Positions 44,119-52,289 of a stretch of 64,000 bases of DNA are shown piece after piece. Positions within the stretch are counted from its first letter, which is position 1. Each line of letters opens with the position of its first letter. The position numbers and the translations under genes are program-made. Under the pieces are notes generated by a model, which was not told where the DNA came from, did not search any database, and saw only the letters and a program-made list of their open reading frames with translations. This DNA comes from Sulfurovum indicum (lineage in GTDB: Bacteria; Campylobacterota; Campylobacteria; Campylobacterales; Sulfurovaceae): the NCBI RefSeq assembly GCF_014931715.1, contig NZ_CP063164.1, positions 620,001 to 684,000 on the forward strand. Direction: 5' to 3'.

Positions 44119-45249
44119 ATGTATGATACGATTGTTGTTGGTGCAGGGATTGCAGGGTGCTGTACGGCTCTTGCTTTGCATCAAAAGGGACAGAAGGTTC
44201 TGCTGGTCGACCGCAGCGGTACGGCTGCTGCCGGCGGTTCCGGTGCTGCAGGAGCATTTGTCTCTCCCAAGATCGGCAAGGGAGGTCCGCTTCAGGCTTT
44301 GACAAATGAGGCTTTTACATTTGCCAAAGAGTTCTACCTTGAATATTTTCCTGACTACTTCCATCAGACTGGTGTGATCCGCATTCCCAAAGATGATGAA
44401 GATGCCCGGAAATTCCATATCTATGAAGCATTCAACTTTTCAAAGTATCGTTGGGTTACCAAAGATGAATTGCTGTCACTGGGTATTGATGATGCAGCGG
44501 AGAGTTTTCTTTTTCCTGAGGCAGGTGTATGTGATGCACCGGAGCTTTGTAATGCCATTCTTGAGCATGTGCTTTTTAGACAGTTTGATGTTGCTCAACT
44601 GAAATATCATGATGACTGCTGGACTCTTTTCAGTGCTCAGGGCTCAATACTGAACGCTCAGAGCATCGTTCTCTCAACAGGATACCAGAACGATCTTTTT
44701 GATATGCGATATATGGGTGTAAAGGGTACCTGGGGTTCGCGCGGGGACTACTGTACCAAATCAAAACTGGAGGTCAGTATGCACAAAAGCATCTCTGTCT
44801 CTGCCAATATCAATGGTATTGTAAAACTTGGCGCAACACATGTCAAGGTCAAAGATCCCTGTATGGTTTGTGACGGAAAACCGCTGCAGAGTCTGGAAGA
44901 GAAAGCTTCTTGGATGGTAGATACAAGTGACTTTAAGCTCAAAGAGACCTTTTGCGGGATGCGTTCAGGCTCCAAAGACTACTTTCCGCTTGTAGGAAAA
45001 GTGATAGATGTACATTTTATGTTTGAGAGCTGTCCGGCTATTGTAAGAGGTGCAAAGCCGGAGATAAAACATAGGGATCATCTATATATACTCAACGGTC
45101 TTGGCGGTCGGGGTTTTGTCTTTGCACCGTTGATGGCGAAGTGGCTGAGTGAGTTGATCGTTGAGGGCAAAGAGATGGATAAAAGAGTTGATCCGGACCG
45201 GTTATTTTTGAAATGGGCGAGGAAGCTGAAGGCGGAGCCTTCAGCTTAG
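44119..45249 (+). CDS. FAD-dependent oxidoreductase, MnmC C-domain-like
   Basis: 376 residues of the D-amino-acid-oxidase/MnmC fold. The N-terminal FAD motif is VVGAGIAGCCTALALHQKGQ, followed by GSGAAGAFVSPKIGKGGPLQ, which matches the MnmC2 GASGN-QGALYP region. GLGGRGFVFAPLMAKWLSEL closes the FAD site. MnmC2 removes the carboxymethyl group from wobble uridine of tRNA; the separate methyltransferase half is absent. The start at 44119 gives the FAD motif next to the N-terminus; an in-frame start at 44038 would add 27 residues. Confidence 0.8.
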   Translation: MYDTIVVGAGIAGCCTALALHQKGQKVLLVDRSGTAAAGGSGAAGAFVSPKIGKGGPLQALTNEAFTFAKEFYLEYFPDYFHQTGVIRIPKDDEDARKFHIYEAFNFSKYRWVTKDELLSLGIDDAAESFLFPEAGVCDAPELCNAILEHVLFRQFDVAQLKYHDDCWTLFSAQGSILNAQSIVLSTGYQNDLFDMRYMGVKGTWGSRGDYCTKSKLEVSMHKSISVSANINGIVKLGATHVKVKDPCMVCDGKPLQSLEEKASWMVDTSDFKLKETFCGMRSGSKDYFPLVGKVIDVHFMFESCPAIVRGAKPEIKHRDHLYILNGLGGRGFVFAPLMAKWLSELIVEGKEMDKRVDPDRLFLKWARKLKAEPSA

Positions 45250-45277
45250 TGAAGAGTGAAGAGAGAATAGTGAATAG
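45247..45277 (+). repeat. Degenerate TAGTGAA heptamer repeat at a stop codon
   Basis: TAGTGAA, GAGTGAA, GAGAGAA, TAGTGAA then TAG, all in 7-bp register. The first unit contains the stop codon of the MnmC-like gene (45247-45249). Copies differ by one to three bases. Confidence 0.75.
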
Positions 45278-45283
45278 TTTTGG

Positions 45284-45306
45284 AAAGCTTTGCAGAGCAA
45301 AGCCTT
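45284..45306 (+). terminator. Rho-independent terminator of the MnmC-like gene
   Basis: AAAGCTTTGC-AGA-GCAAAGCCTT forms a 10-bp stem with one G-T-type mismatch and a 3-base loop, immediately followed by TTTTAATTTTT. This is a good intrinsic terminator; its T-run runs into the heptamer array. Confidence 0.75.
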
Positions 45307-45357
45307 TTAATTTTTAATTTTTAATTTTTAATTTTTAATTTTTAATTTTTAATTTTT
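45305..45357 (+). repeat. TTTTTAA heptamer array
   Basis: Six perfect tandem TTTTTAA units (45311-45352) with partial units at both ends. It overlaps the 3' end of the minus-strand gene stopping at 45335, whose last codons (KLKIKN, then TAA) are the repeat read in the other direction. Confidence 0.95.
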
Positions 45358-46114
45358 CACTTCCACTGTTCCATTTCTCCCATAAAGGCTGTTCTGTAAT
45401 ATGCGGAAATCCATCCAGGATCTCCTGAGGTTGGAATTTCGGTTTATAGGCAAAGGCTTTGCACCCTTCAACCCAGTAACCAAGATAGATGTAGGGAAGT
45501 TCCAGAATACCAGCCAGTTTGATCTGGTAGAGGAGGGAATAGGTTCCGAGTGAAAGATGTGCATAATCGGGGTCATAGAAGAAGTAGATGGCACTGATGC
45601 CGTCATCAAGGATATCAATGAGGTCTACACCGATCAGTTTGCCATCGATGATATAGAGTACCTCTTTACCAAAGTCATGTGCTCCATCTACAAAATTCTC
45701 ATGGTACTCTCTTTGCGAAATATTTCGGTGTGACCAACCGTCTTTTTCATGTTTATAGGCATGGTATTTGTTATAGAGATCAAGATGTGCCTGGGTCAGT
45801 GTTGGCTTTTGGACAATGATCTGGGTCTGTTCATTACGTCTGATCGTTTTTCTCTGCGATTTGCTGAATTTGTAGTTCTCCACATCGATACGGATGCTTT
45901 TGCATTCGTCACATCCATTACAGACAGGGTGGAAGAAGTACTTTCCAAAGCGTCTCCATCCTCTGGCAATGACGGCAGTCGCAAAGGTCCTGGAAGCATT
46001 TTGGACATACTTGTAATGCATGCGAACACTGCGTTCAGGCAGATAGGCACACTCATAATCGAGCATGGAAAAGTCTGTAGAGGGAGGGTTCAGCAGATCC
46101 AAGTCTTCATTCAT
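45335..46114 (-). CDS. bpt: Leucyl/arginyl-tRNA-protein transferase (N-end rule)
   Basis: 259 residues of the Bpt/Ate family, which adds Leu or Arg to the N-terminus of proteins with acidic first residues and so marks them for ClpAP degradation. Motifs: CAYLPERSVRMHYKYVQN, ARGWRRFGKYFFHPVCNGCDECKSIRIDV with the conserved cysteines, and SLGTYSLLYQIKLA, YIYLGYWVEGCKAFAYK. The final six residues come from the heptamer array. The enzyme core looks complete. Confidence 0.9.
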   Translation of the reverse strand: MNEDLDLLNPPSTDFSMLDYECAYLPERSVRMHYKYVQNASRTFATAVIARGWRRFGKYFFHPVCNGCDECKSIRIDVENYKFSKSQRKTIRRNEQTQIIVQKPTLTQAHLDLYNKYHAYKHEKDGWSHRNISQREYHENFVDGAHDFGKEVLYIIDGKLIGVDLIDILDDGISAIYFFYDPDYAHLSLGTYSLLYQIKLAGILELPYIYLGYWVEGCKAFAYKPKFQPQEILDGFPHITEQPLWEKWNSGSEKLKIKN

Positions 46115-46308
46115 GATACTCCCCCTTTGATATAGTCGGCTGCATGAGCCTGCTGCCGAAGCAAATTCAGTGTTAGTGTAGTAATACGGGATTTACTCAT
46201 TTTGCGTTCTGTTGATATTTGGGTTTAACAGTTTTAATTCTTTATTCATCATCGCGATTATACAGAAAATATTGTAAAATTGCTATATTTTTCCTTTCAG
46301 GAGTACAG

Positions 46309-47016
46309 GTGTTTCTTTATCAGCCTACATCGGGATACTGTTATAACAGTGATTCTATCTTTCTTTATGATTTTATTTCAGAGTTCCGACCTAAAGGGAA
46401 ACTGCTTGATGTAGGATGCGGGGTTGGAATCATTTCACTGCTGTTAACACGTGATTTTAAGATAGAGACAAGTATTATAGATAAACAGGAGAAGATGCTT
46501 GCCTATGCCAGACACAATTTTGCACTTAACGGTCTTGACGTTACTCCTTACCTGGGAGATTTTACATCGTTGCAGACAGAAGAGCGGTTTGACTTTATTG
46601 TCTCAAACCCTCCCTTCTATGACCCCCGTGTGACCCAAAGTGAAGATACACATCTGAATATTGCACGGTATGCGCACCATCTGCCAATGGAATTGTTCAT
46701 CAGGCGGGTGAAGACATTTCTCAAGCCGAAGGGATGGTTCATTTTTTGTTATGATGCCAAACAGATAGATCTGTTGATGCAGTATCTGAAAGAGTACGGT
46801 ATCAACCCGGAGAAGATACAGTTTGTCCATTCCAAAATAGACAGGGAGTCAAAGCTGGTGATGATCGCAGCGCGGAACAACTCCAAAACGATGACACAGG
46901 TTTTGCCGCCTTTTGTAGTGTTCGATGAGAAGAGCAACTATCTGCCTAAGGCAGCAGAGGTATTTAAAAGGGCGAATACCCACAGTATCAAAGGGGAACT
47001 TTTTAGTGAGGAGTAG
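46309..47016 (+). CDS. TrmN6-like tRNA adenine-N6 methyltransferase
   Basis: 235 residues. SAM-binding motif LLDVGCGVGIISLLL and the N6-adenine catalytic motif SNPPFYDP are clear. The N-terminal YQPTSGYCYNSDSIFL matches the TrmN6 group (QPKxGYRFNxDSxLL type), which methylates adenine-37 of tRNA-Val. The GTG at 46309 has AGGAG five bases upstream; a longer frame from 46219 lacks a ribosome site. Confidence 0.85.
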   Translation: MFLYQPTSGYCYNSDSIFLYDFISEFRPKGKLLDVGCGVGIISLLLTRDFKIETSIIDKQEKMLAYARHNFALNGLDVTPYLGDFTSLQTEERFDFIVSNPPFYDPRVTQSEDTHLNIARYAHHLPMELFIRRVKTFLKPKGWFIFCYDAKQIDLLMQYLKEYGINPEKIQFVHSKIDRESKLVMIAARNNSKTMTQVLPPFVVFDEKSNYLPKAAEVFKRANTHSIKGELFSEE

Positions 47017-47086
47017 TGTTGCTTTACAGCAAGCGAAGTGTGAAGCGTTTTGGTATGCTGTGCTTGGCAAAGCTTTTATTGTTGTA

Positions 47087-47351
47087 GGGCACCTCTAATA
47101 ACCCCATACGCCCATAATGGGTTTTGCAGATGTGAGATTTTGCAAGAGGCTTTCAAGTCCTAGCCAAAGCTAAGACGATGGAAGCATCTTGTGAAAGATC
47201 GCGTCTGCAAAGCCCACCCTTTGGGCAATGCCGGCTTTGCCCTATGCGGCGTTACACTTTTTCGACTTAGCTACGGCTAGGTCTGTAAAGTGTGCCTTGC
47301 CTAGAACAAAGCCGGCAATGTTATGAGCATATGGGGTTACTAGAGGTGCCC
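47087..47351 (+). mobile_element. MITE, copy 1 (265 bp)
   Basis: No coding capacity is supported. The ends are inverted repeats of 22 bp with one mismatch (GGGCACCTCTAATAACCCC at the left). Direct repeats TGTA (47083-47086 and 47352-47355) flank it, as expected of a 4-bp target duplication. Inside, arms 47118-47154/47180-47216 (28 of 37 bases paired) and 47229-47239/47307-47317 make two large hairpins. The copy at 59778 differs at only six positions. The transposase that moves it is not in the window. Confidence 0.93.
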
Positions 47352-47372
47352 TGTAGTGAAAAAAGGAACAGA

Positions 47373-47753
47373 ATGCAAAATGCACTGATGGAAAAAGAAG
47401 GGTACAGTTACAAGTTTGATTCCTCTGCCTGTGAAGAGTGTGGAGGGCACTGCTGTACGGGGGAGAGCGGATACATTTGGACAAAGTATGATGAGATCAT
47501 CAACATGGCAGCCTTTGTTAACCTTTCAGTGGAAGAATTTGCTACAATGTATCTGAAAAAAGTAAAACATCGCTACTCTCTTGTTGAAAAGCAGCTGGCA
47601 CCTGACAATTTTGCCTGTATCTTTTTCGATGAAGAGAAAAAACGGTGCACAATCTATCCGGTACGGCCTCTACAGTGTCGTACCTTCCCCTTCTGGGAAC
47701 AGTTTAGAAATGATGAAGATGAGGTAAGAAAAGAGTGTCCTGGTATCGTATAG
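47373..47753 (+). CDS. YkgJ-family cysteine-cluster protein
   Basis: 126 residues. Cysteine motifs ACEECGGHCCTG (residues about 18-29), CIFFDEEKKRCTIYPVRPLQCRTFPFW and a last Cys near the end match the YkgJ/CxxCxxCC zinc- or iron-chelating family. Function of the family is unsettled. The ATG at 47373 has AAAAGGAAC upstream and lies 21 bases beyond the MITE, so that element probably changed its promoter region. The gene overlaps the next by 19 bases. Confidence 0.85.
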   Translation: MQNALMEKEGYSYKFDSSACEECGGHCCTGESGYIWTKYDEIINMAAFVNLSVEEFATMYLKKVKHRYSLVEKQLAPDNFACIFFDEEKKRCTIYPVRPLQCRTFPFWEQFRNDEDEVRKECPGIV

Positions 47754-48991
47754 TCCTGATATTTGTTACTGTTTTTGTTGTCAGTGCAAGTATGGTTCAG
47801 GCCAAAGAACTGCGTATGATCAGTGAAGATGAGCTGATCATGAGAGGGCTGCTCTATACGGAGTATAAAGCCTATGAGAACAGTCGTCAGGTTTTTGGAA
47901 AACTTTATGATATGACTGATGAAAAAGAGTATCTCTTCAGAGAGATGGCTTCTGCACTGCTTGGCAGAACACATATTCCGGAGAGTATTGCAAGGTTGAA
48001 ACGCTTTGACAAGGAACATCCGGATATGCTGGAGGTCAAACGTCTGCTTATTCCTCTCTATCTTACCAACCAGCAGATCAATGAGGCTAAAAATGAAGCC
48101 GCATACCTTATAGAGCGTTCCGGTAAAGCGGCTGATCTTGATCTGGCATCCAACCCCTATCTCTATTCCGGTGAGTTTAAAAAGGCTGTTGCACTTTTGC
48201 AGCGTGCCTATGAGACATCTTTCAATGAGGAAATTTTGTTGCGGATGGTGACTATTATGGATGAGTATACTGCTGAACGCAAAAGGGCAATACAGCTTCT
48301 GGAGACACACAGACGTATGAATGCAGTAAACAGCAATGCAGTCTATTTCAAGCTTTTGGCACTTTATGTGAAAGAGAATGATGTGGATGGTGTGCTTGCT
48401 GTTTATTTGGCACTCTACGAGAATGAGAAGAGTGAAGAGTACCTGGACAAGATCATCAAAGCCTATGCTTTCAAAGGCGATATTGATGGCGCCATTGCAT
48501 TTTTGGAAAAGAATCAGGCAGGACTGAAGACGCTTTATCAACTCTATAAAACGAAAAAAATCTTCTCCAAGGCATTGAAGCTGGCACAGAAACTATACAA
48601 AGAAGAGAACGATCCGAAATGGTTGGCTGAAATGGGGATCTTGTACTATGAACAGGCCAAAGATAAAAATGACAAGGCAATGATCGATAAAGTTGTCAAA
48701 ACATTTGACAAAGCGATCTCTTTGGGGGTAGATGACAGTATTTATCTGAACTATTACGGATACACGCTGATCGATAAAGATATTGATATTCAAAAAGGGA
48801 TGAAGATCCTTAAAAATGCACTTGAACAGCAGCCGGACAATAGCTATTATCTTGATTCGCTTGCCTGGGGATACTATAAAGAGAAAGAGTGTGGTAAAGC
48901 ATATGAACTGATGCAGCGGGTTGTTGAACAGGAAGGTTTAAAAGAGCCTGAGATCGTTGAGCATTGGAAGATGATACAAAAGTGCAAGTAG
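47735..48991 (+). CDS. Periplasmic TPR-repeat protein
   Basis: 418 residues; signal peptide (about 1-24, ending VQA-KE). The remainder is built of TPR/SEL-like helical repeats (for example RGLLYTEYKAYENSRQVFGKLYD and the C-terminal YYLDSLAWGYYKEKECGKAYEL). It probably forms a scaffold in the periplasm; partner unknown. GTG start. The stop is directly followed by a heptamer array. Confidence 0.75.
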   Translation: MSWYRIVLIFVTVFVVSASMVQAKELRMISEDELIMRGLLYTEYKAYENSRQVFGKLYDMTDEKEYLFREMASALLGRTHIPESIARLKRFDKEHPDMLEVKRLLIPLYLTNQQINEAKNEAAYLIERSGKAADLDLASNPYLYSGEFKKAVALLQRAYETSFNEEILLRMVTIMDEYTAERKRAIQLLETHRRMNAVNSNAVYFKLLALYVKENDVDGVLAVYLALYENEKSEEYLDKIIKAYAFKGDIDGAIAFLEKNQAGLKTLYQLYKTKKIFSKALKLAQKLYKEENDPKWLAEMGILYYEQAKDKNDKAMIDKVVKTFDKAISLGVDDSIYLNYYGYTLIDKDIDIQKGMKILKNALEQQPDNSYYLDSLAWGYYKEKECGKAYELMQRVVEQEGLKEPEIVEHWKMIQKCK

Positions 48992-48992
48992 A

Positions 48993-49020
48993 GCGTTCAG
49001 CGTTCAGCGTTCAGCGTTAA
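48993..49020 (+). repeat. GCGTTCA heptamer array
   Basis: Three perfect GCGTTCA units and a fourth GCGTTAA, starting one base after the TPR gene stop and ending just before the trpC -10 box (49023-49028). Confidence 0.93.
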
Positions 49021-49022
49021 GG

Positions 49023-49028
49023 TATAAT
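49023..49028 (+). promoter_or_regulatory. -10 box for trpC
   Basis: GGTATAATGCGG; the -35 region falls inside the heptamer array, so a change in repeat number would alter promoter spacing. Confidence 0.6.
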
Positions 49029-49057
49029 GCGGTAAAAATTTTTAAAGAGAAGAGATC

Positions 49058-49876
49058 ATGGCTCAGATTTTAGATGAAATTATCAAAAAGACCAGAGAGG
49101 ATCTGGAGAAGCGTAAGGTAGATTACCCGGTAGAGTGGCTGGGGCGTTCACTGGCATTCAATCCTTTTGTACCAAAAGATGTACAGTCTGCCCTGCGTGC
49201 AACACCTGACAATCCGTACCGTATTATTGCAGAGGTTAAAAAAGCAAGTCCGAGTAAAGGGGTGATACGTGAAGACTTTGACCCTGTAGCGATCGCACAG
49301 GCTTATGAGAAAGGTGGAGCAGACTCTCTCTCCATTCTGACAGAACCACATTTTTTTCAGGGAGACAAAGAGTACCTTGGGATGGTACGCCGTTATGTAG
49401 CTATCCCTCTGCTTCGAAAAGATTTTATTATTGACAAGTATCAGATCGTTGAAGCATTGGCATTCGGAGCAGACTACATTCTGCTCATTGCCAAAGCACT
49501 TTCGCGCAAAGAGCTGAAAGAACTTTATGAGTATGCTCTGCATTTGGGCCTGGAAGTACTTGTAGAGATCCATGACAGGACAGACCTCATTAAAGCTATG
49601 TTTGCAGGAGCAACCATTGTCGGTATCAACCATAGAGATCTTGAAACTTTTGAAATGGATATGCGTTTGACAGAAAAGCTTATTCCGCTTATCCCAAATA
49701 ACAAGATCATTGTAGCTGAAAGCGGCATCAATGATCATGAAACAGTTGTAGAGATATCAAAAATGGGAGCGGATGCATTCCTTGTAGGTGAACACTTTAT
49801 GAGGCAGGATGATATCACTGCGGCGATCAGAGAAGTGAAATTCGGTCCTTTGGCAGACTCAGATACCGAAAAATAA
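49058..49876 (+). CDS. trpC: Indole-3-glycerol phosphate synthase
   Basis: 272 residues, TIM barrel of tryptophan synthesis. Motifs: [19 protein letters not shown] with the catalytic Lys, [60 protein letters not shown] and [12 protein letters not shown]. Not part of a trp operon here. Confidence 0.95.
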   Translation: MAQILDEIIKKTREDLEKRKVDYPVEWLGRSLAFNPFVPKDVQSALRATPDNPYRIIAEVKKASPSKGVIREDFDPVAIAQAYEKGGADSLSILTEPHFFQGDKEYLGMVRRYVAIPLLRKDFIIDKYQIVEALAFGADYILLIAKALSRKELKELYEYALHLGLEVLVEIHDRTDLIKAMFAGATIVGINHRDLETFEMDMRLTEKLIPLIPNNKIIVAESGINDHETVVEISKMGADAFLVGEHFMRQDDITAAIREVKFGPLADSDTEK

Positions 49877-49886
49877 TATTGCGTAG

Positions 49887-49916
49887 GAGACTGTGCTCCT
49901 GCAGCACTGTTTTTTA
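49887..49916 (+). terminator. Terminator after trpC
   Basis: GTGCT/AGCAC stem (extended outward across one T-T mismatch by a C-G pair) with a short loop, followed by a run of T (TTTTTTATC), 13 bases after the stop. Confidence 0.65.
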
Positions 49917-49960
49917 TCTTTGAAATGAGTTGGTGCCGTCAGGGAACAATACACTGAGAT

Positions 49961-50404
49961 CTAGCTCAAGAGTTTTTTGACCACCTGGTTAATACGTCCA
50001 CCGTCAGCACGGTTTCCTACTTTTGCTTTTCCTGCACCCATCACTTTACCCATATCTTGCATACTCTGGGCACCTGTTTGGTTGATAACATCTTTTAAAA
50101 TAGTTTCAAGTTCTTCATCACTGAGCGGTTCAGGCAGGTAGTTTTTGACGATGGCAAGTTCAGCCTCTTCTTTCTCCACCAAGTCCTCTCGCCCTGCATC
50201 TGCAAACTGTCTCTTGGCATCTTCACGCTGTTTGGCATATTTCATTAAAACTGCTTCAATATCACTGTCGCTGAGTTCACGTCTTTCATCGACTTCGATC
50301 TGTTTGATGGCGGCCTGCAGATTTCTAAGCGTATCTCTTTTTGCTTTCTCTTTGGTCCGCATGGCTTCCTTGATGTCATTTTTGATTCTCTCTTTTAAAC
50401 CCAT
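49961..50404 (-). CDS. YqeY/GatB C-domain-like protein
   Basis: 147 residues. The family resembles the tRNA-binding tail of the amidotransferase GatB. Motifs: RDTLRNLQAAIKQIEVDERRELSD, VLMKYAKQREDAKRQF and MGKVMGAGKAKVGNRADGGRINQVVKKLL. Its exact role is unknown. It shares a tiny divergent promoter region with the gene at 50450. Confidence 0.85.
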   Translation of the reverse strand: MGLKERIKNDIKEAMRTKEKAKRDTLRNLQAAIKQIEVDERRELSDSDIEAVLMKYAKQREDAKRQFADAGREDLVEKEEAELAIVKNYLPEPLSDEELETILKDVINQTGAQSMQDMGKVMGAGKAKVGNRADGGRINQVVKKLLS

Positions 50405-50430
50405 ATTTCATCCTTTTATAATTTAATACG

Positions 50431-50443
50431 ATTATACTATAAT
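50431..50443. promoter_or_regulatory. Back-to-back divergent -10 boxes
   Basis: ATTATA-C-TATAAT: a minus-strand TATAAT (50431-50436) for the YqeY-like gene and a plus-strand TATAAT (50438-50443) for the 50450 gene are one base apart. RNA polymerase could hardly occupy both at once. The plus-strand box predicts transcription starting at about the ATG. Confidence 0.55.
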
Positions 50444-50449
50444 CATACT

Positions 50450-50725
50450 ATGAAAATAAGAATACAAGACAAAGAGTTCGATACCAAAGAGATCACACAG
50501 CTCTATCCTGCAGCGGTAGTAAAAACAGGGTATAAAGATGAAACGACACAGGTAAGTCTTGAATGGCTTGAGGTAGAGTCAAAAGGGAAGGTTGAAGTGG
50601 TAGGTTTTGCTATTTTTGTGCATCTTGGTGAAGAGAAACAGCACAGTTTCATCTTCAGTACAAGGGAAGAAATGGATGAAGAGGCAGGGCGAATTGCCAG
50701 ACAGATACAGAGCAGCCGAGCCTAA
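50450..50725 (+). CDS. Small hypothetical protein, probably leaderless
   Basis: 91 residues; family not recognised. It has no signal peptide or membrane helix and looks like a small alpha/beta protein (RIQDKEFDTKEITQLYPAAV, VEVVGFAIFVHLGEEK). No ribosome site precedes the ATG, which is six bases after a TATAAT. Confidence 0.65.
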   Translation: MKIRIQDKEFDTKEITQLYPAAVVKTGYKDETTQVSLEWLEVESKGKVEVVGFAIFVHLGEEKQHSFIFSTREEMDEEAGRIARQIQSSRA

Positions 50726-50778
50726 AAAACGTATTTTGTACAAAAGCGGTTTTTTTTGAAAAGTTCAGCTTCACGCCG

Positions 50779-50798
50779 GGTGTGCATTCATGCACACC
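50779..50798. terminator. Hairpin between convergent genes
   Basis: GGTGTGCA-TTCA-TGCACACC, a perfect 8-bp stem with a 4-base loop, lies between the 50450 gene and msrB, which converge on it. A T8 run (50747-50754) lies upstream of the stem. Confidence 0.55.
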
Positions 50799-50803
50799 AA
50801 ATG

Positions 50804-51205
50804 TTACTGTTCTTTCTCTTTAAAATCAAGAGAAGCAGAGTTGATGCAGTATCTTAGGTAGGTTGGAGCAGGACCGTCCGGAAAGACGTGTCCAAGGTGT
50901 GATCCGCAGGCAGAACATCTTACTTCGACTCTGGTCATACCATGAGAGTGGTCCTCTATCTCTTCGATGACATCATCACAGATCGGCTTGAAGTAGCTTG
51001 GCCATCCTGTACCGGAATCAAACTTGCTCTCTGAAGAGAAGAGGGGGGTCTGACAGCATTTACAGCTGTAGACCCCTTCGGCCTTGTGATCCCAGAACTC
51101 ATTTTGGAAAGGCGGTTCCGTACCGTGGTTCAGACAGACATTATATTCAAGCGGTGTTAATTCTTTTTGCAGCTTTTCTCTATCCAGTTCTATTTTATAG
51201 CCCAT
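50804..51205 (-). CDS. msrB: Peptide methionine-R-sulfoxide reductase
   Basis: 133 residues. It repairs oxidised methionine. The zinc site is formed by CKCC (CxxC layout) and CSACGSH; the catalytic Cys is in [22 protein letters not shown], a substrate-binding motif, is intact. Complete length. Confidence 0.95.
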   Translation of the reverse strand: MGYKIELDREKLQKELTPLEYNVCLNHGTEPPFQNEFWDHKAEGVYSCKCCQTPLFSSESKFDSGTGWPSYFKPICDDVIEEIEDHSHGMTRVEVRCSACGSHLGHVFPDGPAPTYLRYCINSASLDFKEKEQ

Positions 51206-51298
51206 AATGATCCTTTGATTGTTTTTGGTATCATAGCCAAATTTCTTTGGCTTTAAGGTTGATTATCCTATTATTCGACATAAACTTTTGGAGTATAT

Positions 51299-51943
51299 AT
51301 GACAACGTTTCAACTTTTCCTACTTATTATTGCAGGAGGTGTTTTTTACCTCTTTTTCAAACAACTTTTTTCAGGAAGCTACCCTAAACGCGGTGTGGAT
51401 TTTGAAGCCAAGTTGCCTGATGAGCAGATAGGTGGTATCAACCGTCCGGACAAAACTTTTTCCAAAACGCAACAGCCGGTATCCCGTATTGAGCAGCTTA
51501 TCCAAATGACAGATGAAGCCATAGAAAAAGGTGATCTTCTTGAGGCCAGAAAAGCTGTACAGAGCGCACTGATCATTGATGAGAACAATATTGAAGCACT
51601 TCGAAGAGAGGGATATCTCTATTTGGAAGACAGAGAGTATGAAGAAGCCAAAAAGGTTTATGAAAAGATCCTCTCTTTGGATCCGGATGATGATATTGCA
51701 CATGACTCTCTTGCCAATGTATTGCATAAGCTTGGAGAGGATGGGACTGCGCAGATACATCATAGAAAAGCGATAGAGCTTGATCCGGAGTATGCACCGC
51801 ACTATTTCAATTATGCCAATACACTGTATGATATCGGACTGAAGGATGATGCATTGGTTAATTATAAAAAAGCGTATGAACTGGATAATACAATAGACGA
51901 AGCGAAAAAAATAATAGATGAACTGGAGGGGAGAAATGAGTAG
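51299..51943 (+). CDS. Membrane-anchored TPR protein
   Basis: 214 residues. An N-terminal helix (about 3-20, FQLFLLIIAGGVFYLFF) anchors it; three to four TPR units follow (about 75-205; ALIIDENNIEALRREGYLYL, ILSLDPDDDIAHDSLANVL, YAPHYFNYANTLYDIGLKDDALVNY). Role unknown; probably a protein-interaction platform. It overlaps the small Cys-rich gene by eight bases. Confidence 0.78.
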   Translation: MTTFQLFLLIIAGGVFYLFFKQLFSGSYPKRGVDFEAKLPDEQIGGINRPDKTFSKTQQPVSRIEQLIQMTDEAIEKGDLLEARKAVQSALIIDENNIEALRREGYLYLEDREYEEAKKVYEKILSLDPDDDIAHDSLANVLHKLGEDGTAQIHHRKAIELDPEYAPHYFNYANTLYDIGLKDDALVNYKKAYELDNTIDEAKKIIDELEGRNE

Positions 51944-52166
51944 TAATGCCTGTTTTGTAACTCAGGTGGCAACAAAAGAGATATTGCTTCGTGTGACCAA
52001 TGTCTGCGGTGAATGTTATGCTGACCTTCATGAGGGAGATACGATCCACTATGATATGCAAAACTACCGATTCCTCTGTAACTGCTGTCAGGAAAAGCTG
52101 TGTTCAATGATGAACGAAGAGTGTGAAATCGTGCATGATGAAGCGGAGCCGAGTCTCTTTTGCTAA
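51936..52166 (+). CDS. Small cysteine-rich protein
   Basis: 76 residues with eight cysteines, including the knuckles NVCGECYADL and FLCNCCQEKLC, so probably a zinc-ribbon or metal-binding fold. The ATG at 51936 follows GGGGAGA and overlaps the TPR stop, so the pair is translationally coupled. Family not recognised. Confidence 0.72.
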   Translation: MSSNACFVTQVATKEILLRVTNVCGECYADLHEGDTIHYDMQNYRFLCNCCQEKLCSMMNEECEIVHDEAEPSLFC

Positions 52167-52262
52167 AAGGAAAAGTGTTTTAGCAAGTGAATGGTTTTGG
52201 TATGCTTTAAAAAGAAAAAGCGTAATGACATGTAACTTTTCCAAAGTTTTTTGAGAAGGTGA

Positions 52263-52289
52263 AGTGTACTGAAAAGCGTGCTGTACACT
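52263..52289. terminator. Weak hairpin between convergent genes
   Basis: AGTGTAC/GTACACT (7 bp) with a 13-base loop; it overlaps the pdxA stop codon. No T-run. Confidence 0.35.

Noticed and set aside
47087-47351. Repeat considered as a structured non-coding RNA gene
   Set aside because: Terminal inverted repeats and target duplications at both copies fit transposition better; the hairpins are a property of the element.
47654-48541. 295-codon minus-strand frame
   Set aside because: Antisense to the TPR gene; high Cys/Phe/Ile content and no domain.
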